Of a stretch of 64,000 nucleotides of DNA, positions 40,972-50,462 are shown in pieces. The position numbers were made by a program, and so were the translations under genes. The DNA lies in the IMG/VR virus record IMGVR_UViG_3300027797_000013, positions 1 through 64,000 of that record, one strand, 5' to 3'. This DNA is from a virus. Every line of letters starts with the position of its first letter. The stretch's first letter is position 1. The notes beneath the pieces are model-generated. The model saw only the letters and a list, made by a program, of their open reading frames with translations, had not been told where the DNA came from and searched no databases.

Positions 40972-43170
40972 ATGAATTATATAAACTTTCTTTTTTTAAT
41001 CGTCTTTAGCTTACTAATTGCAGCTAGTAATACTCTAGCTGCGACATGGTATATTGATATGCAGAACGGTTCCGACGCTAATTCCGGCACTACTGCTAAC
41101 ACACCTTGGAAGCATAGTCCGGGACAGACTACATCACCAGCTAGGACTATTGCTTCAGGTGACTTCATACTCTTTAAAAGAGGAGTAATACACTATATAG
41201 ATTCTGAGATATCTGTTATATCTGGAGTAACTTACGGAGCATATGGTACAGGTGATGCACCTATAATAGATGGTGGTAATACTATACTTGCCGGATTTAG
41301 AGAAGCAGCTAAGACAACTAATGTAACAATACAGAACCTAACTGTTTGTAATATAGGTGGTTGGTCTGAAACCGACCCTATTTTAAACGGTATACAAGTA
41401 TCATCCATTAATCTAACTACTGATGTAGTCACTACTAGTACCGTGCATGGACTAACAGTAGGTACAAATATAGGAGTTACATATGATGGATGGTCTGCTA
41501 ACTTTATAACTGGTGCTAGAACTTCAAGTAGTAATTACTATGTGATAGAGGTTAGTAGCTCTACTAGTGTTAAAGTATCTTCTACACTAGGTGGAGCTAG
41601 TCTAGATTTTACAACAACATTACCTGGAACTTTTAAATTGTTCCGACCTGTTACGTCACCTCCAAGCGGTACAGCTATATCTTTTGGTTCAGGTGGAGAT
41701 AATGTTTTACTTGAAAATCTTAATATTTATGAGATAGGACAATGGATCCCTCTAGCACCAGCATCAGGTGATCAATCTATTAGCGGTACCGGTATATTTT
41801 TGCAAAATAATAATGGAGTTACTATTCGTAACTGCAGTATGGACAAACTTAGAACAGGTATTGCTATAAAATCTAATCTATCTGGACCTATAGAAAATAT
41901 ATTAGTCGAAAATAGCTCTATAAGTCATGTTGTTTGGGGTATAGATGTGGCTCCGAGAGCTGCAAATTCAGTTTTAAGTAATATAACTATTAAAGGGACA
42001 TCAATAAGCGGAACTGCTGTATATGATTCGGGTAACTGGCAAGGCTTTGGTGAGAAACCACACACTGACGGTATGTTTCTTAGAGCTTCAGGTATGACAT
42101 CAACATGGACAAATATATTAATTGACGGTTGCCGCTTTTATGATGATCTAACGGCTAACTCTGCTGGCGGTACAGCCAATATCTATATCAGTCAGGGAGC
42201 AAGTGCTAAGGTAGTTAATTGTGTCTTCGTTAAGTCACCACAGTCAAATGCTGCCCTACAATCAAGTTATGCTAAGTTAGCTGGCATGACTCAAGTACTA
42301 GAGTTTTATAATAATACCTTTATATCATCTGCTAAATGTCTTGTTGTATCGACTGGTAGTAATCCTGATGTATTAAAAGTAAAAAATAATATATTCTGGA
42401 GATCAACAACCTCAAATAACGCTAATGTCGTTGTAGTAGATCCAGCGGCATTTACGTCACCTAGAATAATAGAGATGGATTATAATATATACTGGAACGA
42501 TAATGCGGCACCTATCAATACAAACATATTTAACCTTAATAATAGCTCTAGTTATAGAACTTGGGCTCAATGGAGAACAGCCTTTACAAACATTGATGCT
42601 AATAGCGTAGTCGCTAATCCACTCTTTACAAGTATAACAGGTGATCCTTCAACATGGAACGTAGCTCCAACTACCGGTTCACCAGCTATAAGAACAGGTA
42701 TTAATCTTACAAGCTCTCTAACAACAGATTATACCAGAGCTACTCGACCTTCAACCGGAGCATGGGATATAGGAGCATTTATTACAGGTGCAGCTCCAAC
42801 AGTAGATACTACACCACCAACAGCTACCTCTACATCAATTAACAGTACAGGTCTAATACTAACAGTCAACTTTTCGGAGTCAGTACAAAACGTATTTGCT
42901 GAAAACTATACTATGTCTGGTCAAATTATCGAGACACCAACTATTACTGGTACCGCTGTAACTTTTCCTATATCACCAGGTGTCAAATCTGGAGAAGTAA
43001 AAACATTATCTTATACATCTGGCTCAGGTCGTACAAGAGATGCAGCTAATAACCTGTTGCAGAGTTTTAGTAATTTATCTATAACCAACAACTCTTCTGT
43101 AGTACCTGCTAATAGTACGAGACCGAGCGGGCGTCGCCATGCTGTGAGAGGCTCAGGAGTGAGAAGATAA
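40972..43170 (+). CDS. Exported right-handed beta-helix protein (second)
   Basis: 732 residues. Signal peptide MNYINFLFLIVFSLLIAASN then TLA, cleaved before ATWYIDMQNGSDANSG. Beta-helix repeats such as VLLENLNIYEIGQW, VTIRNCSMDKLRTGIAI, NILIDGCRFYDDLT and EFYNNTFISS fill residues 200-500. It ends with the same Ig-like module as its neighbours (DTTPPTATSTSINSTGLILT and so on) and a very basic tail, RPSGRRHAVRGSGVRR. Starts three bases after the preceding stop. Enzymatic or adhesive role uncertain. Confidence 0.75.
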   Translation: MNYINFLFLIVFSLLIAASNTLAATWYIDMQNGSDANSGTTANTPWKHSPGQTTSPARTIASGDFILFKRGVIHYIDSEISVISGVTYGAYGTGDAPIIDGGNTILAGFREAAKTTNVTIQNLTVCNIGGWSETDPILNGIQVSSINLTTDVVTTSTVHGLTVGTNIGVTYDGWSANFITGARTSSSNYYVIEVSSSTSVKVSSTLGGASLDFTTTLPGTFKLFRPVTSPPSGTAISFGSGGDNVLLENLNIYEIGQWIPLAPASGDQSISGTGIFLQNNNGVTIRNCSMDKLRTGIAIKSNLSGPIENILVENSSISHVVWGIDVAPRAANSVLSNITIKGTSISGTAVYDSGNWQGFGEKPHTDGMFLRASGMTSTWTNILIDGCRFYDDLTANSAGGTANIYISQGASAKVVNCVFVKSPQSNAALQSSYAKLAGMTQVLEFYNNTFISSAKCLVVSTGSNPDVLKVKNNIFWRSTTSNNANVVVVDPAAFTSPRIIEMDYNIYWNDNAAPINTNIFNLNNSSSYRTWAQWRTAFTNIDANSVVANPLFTSITGDPSTWNVAPTTGSPAIRTGINLTSSLTTDYTRATRPSTGAWDIGAFITGAAPTVDTTPPTATSTSINSTGLILTVNFSESVQNVFAENYTMSGQIIETPTITGTAVTFPISPGVKSGEVKTLSYTSGSGRTRDAANNLLQSFSNLSITNNSSVVPANSTRPSGRRHAVRGSGVRR

Positions 43171-43209
43171 TATAAGCAATTACTAACATATACCACCTAC
43201 CCCTATACC

Positions 43210-46200
43210 ATGAAATATTTAAAATTATTATTTATTTTACTTTTAGTAAATGCTGCTCAAGCTGCCACCTATTATGTTCGTAAGGATGGAAGTAATACTA
43301 ATACCGGCGCTGCAAATACAAGTGCTGGTGCCTGGCTTACTTTAGCTAAAGCAACGTCTATAGCAGTAGCAGGTGATACGGTTAATATAGGTGCTGGAGA
43401 CTGGGATGAAGCGCTTACAGTTACAGCTATTGGAACAGCTACAAACCCTATTACTTTTCAAGGCACCGGCGACACTACCGTCATAGGTGTCACAACTGTT
43501 AAAGGTAGATATATACATCTAAAGAATTATAAAGCAGGTCCAACCACATCTCTTGTCGGTAGCTTTTCTATTGGCGACTCAACTAATGTAAATAAAACAG
43601 CACCTCCGTACGGAGGTGATTACTGTCTAGCAGAGAATATAACACACACAAGAATCAGTGGGCAGCAGTTAGGCGTCGGGGATAATGGATTCTTTAAAGG
43701 TCCGATCGGAGTTACTATTAAAAATAGTAGATTTACTAACCCACTTGCCGGAAACTTTGCAATAAATTTTAAGGCTGTTGATAGTTTTATTGTTGACTGC
43801 TACTTCACTAGTAATACAGGAGCGGACGCTATAACATTATTTGGTTATAGAAATACTATACGTAATTGTAAATTTGAAAACTGGTCAAGACCATTAGGTT
43901 CTTCTTTGCATTGTGATTTATTTCAAGCTTTTACAAATAATTTTGAAGAGTCGATGGATCATATAATTGAAAATAATTTTATGTTTAACTGCACCCCAGG
44001 GTGTCAGTTAGGAATTGTTTCTGATATAAAGTTAACCGGTAAAGCTGGTGGATGGGTGTTCAGAAACAATGTAATAGTCAATCAAGCAGCTCCGTTCTAT
44101 ATAATGACACCTAATTGCAAATTTTATAACAATACCCTTGTAAGAAGTCCAACAGAGCAAGGCCAGCAATTCTTACTGTATTATACAGCAGATAGAGGTA
44201 TAGCTAACAATACATCGTTTTATAATAATATATTTTATAAGGGCGGGTCAAATCCAGCCGCGCGCGGCGGCGGATTTTACGACAAGACAGTAGCAGGTGC
44301 ACTATCTTCGTCTTATAAGAATCAAATAATTAACCTACTTTCCGATTATAATTTGTTCTATGGTGCAGCCGGCGCAGCAAAGGTAAGTACAGTTCTTAGC
44401 GAGAATAACGGTAATATTAATTCTGTCAATCCAGGTAACCCATTATTTGTAAATGAATTTGGTATTAATAAGGAAGATTATAGGATTCTAGCTGGTTCAG
44501 CGGCTATAGGTAGGGGAGTTGCTTTAAATAATCTTTTCAGCACCGATTCAGCAGGTACAGCAAGAGGTTTAACTTGGGATATAGGTGCTTTTGAGTATAG
44601 TCAAACCACTACATCTATAACTCAATTTGGAATAACCTGGAACTTTAGTGAAGCTAGAGAGTTCGGACAATTTGCAAACGGAGATTATTGGGTACAAGGG
44701 CCAGTAACCATAACATCAATGACACCAGATTGGGATGATACAACAGGTCGTAATGGGTGGATGGTAAATCCTGCAGCACCAACACCTATAAATGGGTATT
44801 CAGTAGGAACACCTAACTATAGTGCAGCTGCTCGACCTGCGTTACCATTGACTCTAACATCAGGTTCTGTAATTAAAACTATAGGTAAAGCTAATGTCTT
44901 ATTAAGCTCTATAAAGACTGCTGCAGTGCTAACTGTGTTAGAAAATATACCTGAGGGTAGAGGCGCTGGTTACTTTAGACCTCCATATAACGGCACAGCT
45001 AAGCCTCTTAACTTAGTAAGCAGCCTGCGATCAGATCTACTACCAGGTTATGTAGTGCCAGCTGGTGCACCAACTCTAGAAACCATAAGATTAAATTTTT
45101 CTAATTGCTTACGGTTAGAACACTTAGTGAGAAGCAGAAGCATCAGACCAACCGATGCCTTCGAAGGTAATGCAGACGGATATCAACCACAAAATACTCC
45201 ATGGATGAATGAAGCTATGCTAAGATTAATGGGTAATGAATCATTTCAGACTAAATTACCGGCTCTTATAATGTTTACTCAGGCTGCTCTTGATAAAGCA
45301 TATGCTGTGCAGCAAGGATTTAGATCTTCATCCGGCGACGGTCATGACCCTAATCATAGAATTATGGCTGCTTGGGGCGCTACAATGCTCAATCTTACAG
45401 ATATATTAACTTTAATGAGTACTGCTACAGGCTTTCATGAAGATACATATCTCTATGAAGGTAACAATAGTGTTGTACTCTGGGGTGAACCGCCAGCTAG
45501 AGGTGAACTGTCCTATTGGGATTATATAATGGGTAATGGTGGTGGTAGATCAACTAAAGACCCTTATTTCTTTGTTGATGGAGGCAATGCTGTAACAGGA
45601 GGTACAGCTGAATATCAACTTATCGTATCTCAGTCCCTTAAGGGTTCAGCTATCGTTGGTAGATTATTTCCTACTCTGCAGAACTGTTTTCCAGCTGCAA
45701 GATGGTCTATTTTAAATAGATACGCGGAACGATGGGTAACGGTAGGTTCCTGGCTATCACCAGATCCTGTTGCTCCTTATGATAATATAAATACTAACTA
45801 CGGTATAACGTTTGGCCCTAACCTAGCAGGAAATAGAATACCTACAGCATATATAGCTGGTGCAGGTAGAGGTATAACTAGGCACGGTAGCTCTAAAGAT
45901 CTTGGTCAATATAAATCAACGTTCGTAGCTAATATGTGGAATGCATATTCTGGCTCTGTAACACCTCCTGTAGTAGCTGATACAACTCCTCCAACTCTTA
46001 GTACTTCTATTATCAACAACGGAGGTAATAAAATTACCCTAACCTTTTCTGAGAACGTAACTAGTGTTAACGTAAGTCATTATACTTTATCAAATGGTCA
46101 TACCTTATCATCTCCTGTAGTTACAGGTAGAGTTGTTGATATGACTATTAGTCCAGTTGTTAATATTAAAGAAGTATGTACTCTAAGCTATGCCACCGGT

Positions 46201-46362
46201 ACTGGTAGAACAGCTGATACAGCTGGTAATTTACTGCTATCAATTACTAGTGCTGCAGTAACAAATGACTCGTTGGCTACTGTAACAGTTGAAACTAACA
46301 AGCCTAAGCGCAGAGGTAACGGGGGCAAGGCCTCTGCTATTACCGGTCCTATAATAAGATAG
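43210..46362 (+). CDS. Exported beta-helix protein with extra domain (third)
   Basis: 1050 residues. Signal peptide MKYLKLLFILLLVNAAQA, cleaved before ATYYVRKDGSNTNTG. A beta-helix runs to about 465 (GLTWDIGAFEYS). A second large domain starts GITWNFSEAREFGQFANGDY and includes FRPPYNG, MRLMGNE-like and GHDPNHRIMAAWGA segments; I associate this with secreted proteins of unknown function in environmental bacteria, from memory. The end is the shared Ig-like module and a basic tail KPKRRGNGG. It is the last gene of the exported cluster. Confidence 0.75.
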   Translation: MKYLKLLFILLLVNAAQAATYYVRKDGSNTNTGAANTSAGAWLTLAKATSIAVAGDTVNIGAGDWDEALTVTAIGTATNPITFQGTGDTTVIGVTTVKGRYIHLKNYKAGPTTSLVGSFSIGDSTNVNKTAPPYGGDYCLAENITHTRISGQQLGVGDNGFFKGPIGVTIKNSRFTNPLAGNFAINFKAVDSFIVDCYFTSNTGADAITLFGYRNTIRNCKFENWSRPLGSSLHCDLFQAFTNNFEESMDHIIENNFMFNCTPGCQLGIVSDIKLTGKAGGWVFRNNVIVNQAAPFYIMTPNCKFYNNTLVRSPTEQGQQFLLYYTADRGIANNTSFYNNIFYKGGSNPAARGGGFYDKTVAGALSSSYKNQIINLLSDYNLFYGAAGAAKVSTVLSENNGNINSVNPGNPLFVNEFGINKEDYRILAGSAAIGRGVALNNLFSTDSAGTARGLTWDIGAFEYSQTTTSITQFGITWNFSEAREFGQFANGDYWVQGPVTITSMTPDWDDTTGRNGWMVNPAAPTPINGYSVGTPNYSAAARPALPLTLTSGSVIKTIGKANVLLSSIKTAAVLTVLENIPEGRGAGYFRPPYNGTAKPLNLVSSLRSDLLPGYVVPAGAPTLETIRLNFSNCLRLEHLVRSRSIRPTDAFEGNADGYQPQNTPWMNEAMLRLMGNESFQTKLPALIMFTQAALDKAYAVQQGFRSSSGDGHDPNHRIMAAWGATMLNLTDILTLMSTATGFHEDTYLYEGNNSVVLWGEPPARGELSYWDYIMGNGGGRSTKDPYFFVDGGNAVTGGTAEYQLIVSQSLKGSAIVGRLFPTLQNCFPAARWSILNRYAERWVTVGSWLSPDPVAPYDNINTNYGITFGPNLAGNRIPTAYIAGAGRGITRHGSSKDLGQYKSTFVANMWNAYSGSVTPPVVADTTPPTLSTSIINNGGNKITLTFSENVTSVNVSHYTLSNGHTLSSPVVTGRVVDMTISPVVNIKEVCTLSYATGTGRTADTAGNLLLSITSAAVTNDSLATVTVETNKPKRRGNGGKASAITGPIIR

Positions 46363-47007
46363 TTATAATATCTCATCTACTAGACCATACTCAAGGCATG
46401 TATTGGCATCAAACCAGATATCGTGCTTTAGAATCTCATCTAGTTTCTTCATAGGTACCTTAGTATATTGCTTATAGATACCTTTGAGGCTTTGCATTAA
46501 GCGCTTGTTGTTCTCCATCTCATCTTCAAGCTCAGAGAATGTACCATAAGCACCAGAGCTTAATTGATGAATTAACATCATTGAGTTTCTACCTATGAAG
46601 CGCTTCTTACCTACAATAGATATAATAGTAGCTGCAGATGCAGCTGCACCATCAATATAGGTATGAACATCGCTCTTCAAGTTACGAATAGCATCTACTA
46701 CTGCCATACCTGCGAAGAGCGATCCACCAAAAGAATTAATGTGTAACTTGATAATCGGAGTATAATCTTCAAAGGTTGTAGTTATCGTTCGCAGCCTATA
46801 ATCTAAATCGTGAAGCACGTGATTAAGCTCTAAAGCAGATTGCTCTGAGATATCAGCATAAAAGAAGACGCGATTCTCTGACACTCTAATATTATTACCA
46901 CTAGCTGCTGGAGAGCTAATTACGATATTTGGAGAGCTGATAATACTAGCTCCTACATCTTCGGTAGGAGCTGCTTCTTTATCATTTAGTTTATATTTCC
47001 ATTGCAT
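46363..47007 (-). CDS. clpP: ClpP-like serine protease
   Basis: 214 residues. INSFGGSLFAGMAVVDAIRN is the ClpP core, GAAASAATI places the nucleophile at Ser124, MMLIHQLSSG gives His147, and KHDIWFDANTCLEYGLVDEI gives Asp196, the full triad. The N-terminal 35 residues are an extension that could be a propeptide. Phage ClpP proteins may act with a host AAA unfoldase or in head maturation. The gene lies three bases after nrdA and is convergent with the exported cluster. Confidence 0.85.
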   Translation of the reverse strand: MQWKYKLNDKEAAPTEDVGASIISSPNIVISSPAASGNNIRVSENRVFFYADISEQSALELNHVLHDLDYRLRTITTTFEDYTPIIKLHINSFGGSLFAGMAVVDAIRNLKSDVHTYIDGAAASAATIISIVGKKRFIGRNSMMLIHQLSSGAYGTFSELEDEMENNKRLMQSLKGIYKQYTKVPMKKLDEILKHDIWFDANTCLEYGLVDEIL

Positions 47008-47010
47008 AAA

Positions 47011-48660
47011 TTATGACTGGCAAGTTGAGCATTCGAGAATTGATCTCGCAAGCTCTTGCGCAGGGTTAGCTGACCGTTGATAGTAGAGAGACTTAATGTT
47101 CTGCTCCCATGCGAATATCATTAGCTCGTTAACGTCTTTAGCTCTTACTGATGGTGCAATCATAAGGTTTAATGATTGCCCTTGATCGATATACTTCTGA
47201 CGCTGAGCTGCTTGAATAACAATCTCTTTCTGAGATATCTCTCCGAACGTCTTGAAGACATCCTTCTCATGACTAGATAAGAAATCTAGATGCTGTACGC
47301 TACCTGCTTTAAGTAAAATACTCTTCCAGGTATCGTTATCGTCTTTACCTTTCTCTTTGAGTAAATTCTTAAGATAGTTATTCTTATAAGTAAACTTACC
47401 TTTAGCTAAGTCCTTAACAAAGTAATTACTATTAAGAGGCTCAATAGAAGGTGATACTTGACCTAAGATAAACGATGAGCTCGTAGTAGGAGCGATAGCC
47501 ATCGTAGTTACATTGCGCTTACCGTAGCCTTCAAGTAGAGGAGGCTCGCCGAACTTAGCAGCTAACTCTTGAGTAGCTTCATCGCACTGCTGACGGATAG
47601 TTTCAAAGATAGAGCTATTCTCCATCTTAGCTTCCATAGACTCGAAAGCGATATTATGCTGCTGTAAATATGAATGCCATCCTAATACACCTAGACCGAG
47701 AGCACGTTGATTAACTGCAAACTTATGAGGTGCTTCCATGTATTTAACCCCTTCAGTCTTGGATATAAACTCGGTCATGACTGCGTCAAGGAAGTATATT
47801 AAGACTTTAATTGCATCGGTGTCCCTCAATTCTCTCCACTTGTCCAGGTTAATAGACGACAAGTTACAGACGAAAGATTCATCTTCGAAAGTAGATAGAA
47901 AGATCTCTGAGCAAAGGTTACTAGCATAGATGCGCTGACCTTTATCCTTATAGACTTGAGGAGCATTCTTGTTAGCAGTATCAGAGAAGAAGATATAAGG
48001 ATAGCCTGACTCGAATCTCTTCTGAATGACCTTACCCCATAGCTTGCGCTTATCCTTATCGCCATCGATCATTGATTTCATCCAATCATCACTGATGCAC
48101 ACGCCAATAGATAGCTCTTGAATAGCATTACCTTCACTTCTGATCTTTAAGAACTCTTCAATGTCAGCATGATCGATAGGCAAGTAAGCGGCGAATGAAC
48201 CTCTACGTACATTGCCTTGTGACACATAGTTAATGAGAGAGTTAAAGACAGTTAGCTGATGATGTACGCCTGTTGATTGACCACCAGAAGAGATAGCTGA
48301 ACCTCTGCCTCTTACCGCACCGAAGTAAGCAGAGGTACCTCCACCAACCTTAGACATAGTACCAATCTCACCCATCTTATTAAGGATGTGTTCCATGTCA
48401 TCAGGTATATAACTACCGTAGCATGAGATAGGTAAACCTCTTTCAATTCCAAAATTAGACCATATGGGTGAGGATAACGAATAAAAACCTCGAGACATAT
48501 AGTCTTCAAACTTAGCTGCAAATCCTTCAATGCCAAGATTCTTCTCAGCTGCCTGAGCGATATCAATGATTCGTTGCTCTGGAGTTACTCCTTCGGTAAG
48601 ATATCCTCTGCTTAAGAACGTCCTTGAATCGTTGTTAAGCCATTCGTATTTTTTTGTCAT
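47011..48660 (-). CDS. nrdA: Class I ribonucleotide reductase, large subunit
   Basis: 549 residues from ATG 48660; the reading frame continues upstream to a TTG at 48687, but the ATG fits better. It lacks an N-terminal ATP cone. LPISCYG (Cys80), ASNLCSEI (Asn248, Cys250, Glu252) and FVCNLSSINL (Cys265) are the active-site residues for radical reduction of NDPs. The final ECSTCQS supplies the redox Cys pair that passes electrons to the active site. With NrdB it makes dNTP precursors for phage DNA. A late-type box and a hairpin precede it. Confidence 0.93.
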   Translation of the reverse strand: MTKKYEWLNNDSRTFLSRGYLTEGVTPEQRIIDIAQAAEKNLGIEGFAAKFEDYMSRGFYSLSSPIWSNFGIERGLPISCYGSYIPDDMEHILNKMGEIGTMSKVGGGTSAYFGAVRGRGSAISSGGQSTGVHHQLTVFNSLINYVSQGNVRRGSFAAYLPIDHADIEEFLKIRSEGNAIQELSIGVCISDDWMKSMIDGDKDKRKLWGKVIQKRFESGYPYIFFSDTANKNAPQVYKDKGQRIYASNLCSEIFLSTFEDESFVCNLSSINLDKWRELRDTDAIKVLIYFLDAVMTEFISKTEGVKYMEAPHKFAVNQRALGLGVLGWHSYLQQHNIAFESMEAKMENSSIFETIRQQCDEATQELAAKFGEPPLLEGYGKRNVTTMAIAPTTSSSFILGQVSPSIEPLNSNYFVKDLAKGKFTYKNNYLKNLLKEKGKDDNDTWKSILLKAGSVQHLDFLSSHEKDVFKTFGEISQKEIVIQAAQRQKYIDQGQSLNLMIAPSVRAKDVNELMIFAWEQNIKSLYYQRSANPAQELARSILECSTCQS

Positions 48661-48687
48661 ATATTGTCTAAATGTTAACGGGTACAA

Positions 48688-48728
48688 AAGTCAGTGATAT
48701 AGTCACATAATAACTATATCACTGACTT
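48688..48728 (-). promoter_or_regulatory. Long hairpin in the nrdA leader
   Basis: Perfect 16-base inverted repeat AAGTCAGTGATATAGT with a nine-base loop. It lies between the 48766 stop and nrdA, without a clear T-run, and would be the 5' end of a late nrdA message. Confidence 0.7.
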
Positions 48729-48735
48729 ATTTATC
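48728..48735 (-). promoter_or_regulatory. Late-type box upstream of nrdA
   Basis: GATAAATA on the minus strand. The predicted start is near 48722, so the message would begin within a long hairpin. Confidence 0.5.
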
Positions 48736-48765
48736 GCAAAGTCTTTCGAAACCAACAAGTCTTTA

Positions 48766-49182
48766 CTAAAATTTAGCGCAATATGCTACCTTAATCGGAT
48801 CTCTAATCGGATACACACTTGATGTTGTTTCTGCGGTCGAGAGCCAACCACGATCTAATAGATATTGTAAAAATACCTTAAAGAATCGCTTATTATCATC
48901 AGACATATCAGGTAAGTCAGCTAACGATTCAGGATCATCACTTAGAACGCCAATCATCCATTTATCATTATCCCAGAACTCTTGCTGATGAACATCACCT
49001 GTCTTATCGATATACTTGATATCAATACCTTCGAAAAACGAATCATCATCCTTATAAAGCCTATTAGCCTCAAAGGACACTTCGCTATTCTCAACGATAC
49101 AAGCTTCGTACCTTACAGGGTCTAAGTCAATACTTTGAGTTTCTGGAACATACCAAACGCCATTAATTTTAATACGTGTCAT
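48766..49182 (-). CDS. Hypothetical protein between nrdB and nrdA
   Basis: 138 residues, acidic, with IKINGVWYVPETQSIDLDPV at the N-terminus and FFKVFLQYLLDRGWLSTAET near the end. No family recognised. It lies between the two ribonucleotide reductase genes on the same strand. Upstream is an AACGAACTAT box with an AT-rich element resembling a -10, so it may have its own promoter. A function tied to nucleotide metabolism is only suggested by position. Confidence 0.6.
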   Translation of the reverse strand: MTRIKINGVWYVPETQSIDLDPVRYEACIVENSEVSFEANRLYKDDDSFFEGIDIKYIDKTGDVHQQEFWDNDKWMIGVLSDDPESLADLPDMSDDNKRFFKVFLQYLLDRGWLSTAETTSSVYPIRDPIKVAYCAKF

Positions 49183-49209
49183 ACGATAATAATATAATAG
49201 TTCGTTATG

Positions 49210-50196
49210 TTAAAACAAGTCATCTTCAGAAAAAGACTGACTATTTTTTGAGTACTCCACGGGTCTGCTGAAGAAGAAGTCGCTAGAAGTGTTTCCATGC
49301 AGCTCTTCTTCAAACCATAGAGCATCTTTTAGTAGTTCAGTATCTATCTCAAAGATTGTCTTAAAACCAATCTGAGTCATTGATTCATTAATACGATTCT
49401 TAATAAACTCCTTGAGAATATTAGCATTGAGACCCTTCTCTTGATACCCATTTACCATCCAATCAATAATCTTAGACTCAGCCTTGAAGGCCTCTTCAGC
49501 TTCATGAGCTATTTTAATTTCAAGATCTTCATCAAATAGCTCTGGATGTTCTTCGCGAATTGTTTTGATAATAGTCATACCAACTATGGCATGAATATTC
49601 TCTTCATTACGAGTATACTTTACTTGCTGGTCAGTGTCCTTGAGCACATTCTTATTACGTGAGAACCAATTGATAACATAGAACTGACTGAACAGAGATA
49701 CATTCTCTACAAATAGCGTAAACAATATAAGAGCATAAAGATACTGCTTCTTAGAGTCTTTATAGAATCTATGAGTATACTTACGAAGATACTTTACTCT
49801 ACCTTGGATGAAGTCTAACTTTAGATTCTCTTCAAAGACATCTTCAAGATCTAGAATCTTAAGAAGTCTTTCATATGCATTATTATGAATAACTTCAACG
49901 TTAGCCATTACAAAACCTAAATCCTGAAGTGATGGATGAGGTAAATTCTCACCAAGTTTTGACCAAAAGGTCTTAACAGCTACTTCAATCTGACTGATAG
50001 CTGATAGAGTACGTACAATAATTTCACGTTCCTGATCTGACAAGTTGACTTTAAATTGCTGTACATCGGTACCGAAGTTAAACTCTTTATCAGTCCAAAA
50101 CCCGTTATGCATAGCTTCAATAAACTTATCTACCCATGGGTATCGATTAGGCTTCCGACTAATTTGCTCTTCAAAGATGCTATATTCTCTACTCAT
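49210..50196 (-). CDS. nrdB: Class I ribonucleotide reductase, small subunit
   Basis: 328 residues. The diiron ligands can be placed: Glu71 in QIEVAVKTFW, Glu101 and His104 in EVIHNNAYERLL, Glu164 in FVENVSLFSQF, and Glu199 with His202 in NEENIHAIVG. Tyr108, four residues after His104, is at the radical-tyrosine position. It generates the radical used by NrdA. TATACT sits exactly six bases before the ATG with TAGCAA 16 bases further up, the same arrangement as at the phosphoribosyltransferase gene. Confidence 0.92.
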   Translation of the reverse strand: MSREYSIFEEQISRKPNRYPWVDKFIEAMHNGFWTDKEFNFGTDVQQFKVNLSDQEREIIVRTLSAISQIEVAVKTFWSKLGENLPHPSLQDLGFVMANVEVIHNNAYERLLKILDLEDVFEENLKLDFIQGRVKYLRKYTHRFYKDSKKQYLYALILFTLFVENVSLFSQFYVINWFSRNKNVLKDTDQQVKYTRNEENIHAIVGMTIIKTIREEHPELFDEDLEIKIAHEAEEAFKAESKIIDWMVNGYQEKGLNANILKEFIKNRINESMTQIGFKTIFEIDTELLKDALWFEEELHGNTSSDFFFSRPVEYSKNSQSFSEDDLF

Positions 50197-50225
50197 ATGT
50201 ATAGTATAGTAAGGTACAGTATGAT
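50197..50225 (-). promoter_or_regulatory. Promoter of nrdB
   Basis: Minus strand: TAGCAA, 16 bases, TATACT, then exactly six bases before ATG 50196. The phosphoribosyltransferase gene has the same TAGCAA-N16-TATAAT-N6-ATG arrangement. Confidence 0.55.
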
Positions 50226-50231
50226 TGCTAG

Positions 50232-50462
50232 TTATAAGGACGTAACTCTTTTAATATTAAAACCAGGGACAGTATAATATTTTATATGAGTATTACCAGC
50301 TGCATCACAAATACTAACATACATATCTTCCTCTGTACAAATAGGAGGTGATACAATATTGCCGCCTACATCTATAACTTTATATAGCTGTCCGGTTTCG
50401 GCTAGGAATACTTTGACTGATGTTGAACTGCCTTGCTGTGCTATAAAACGTTTTTTATTCAT
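50232..50462 (-). CDS. Small hypothetical protein
   Basis: 76 residues, mostly beta (KVFLAETGQLYKVIDVGGNI, then DMYVSICDAAGNTHIKYYTV). No family recognised. Its start codon lies within a 55-base segment that copies the 3' end of the 51193 gene and carries a perfect TATAAATA late promoter twelve bases upstream. This suggests that, before a glycosyltransferase cassette was placed between them, it directly followed a relative of that gene. Confidence 0.6.
   Translation of the reverse strand: MNKKRFIAQQGSSTSVKVFLAETGQLYKVIDVGGNIVSPPICTEEDMYVSICDAAGNTHIKYYTVPGFNIKRVTSL

Noticed and set aside
48661-48687. TTG start nine codons before nrdA ATG
   Set aside because: The extension lies in the leader between hairpin and gene; the ATG at 48660 begins a normal N-terminus.
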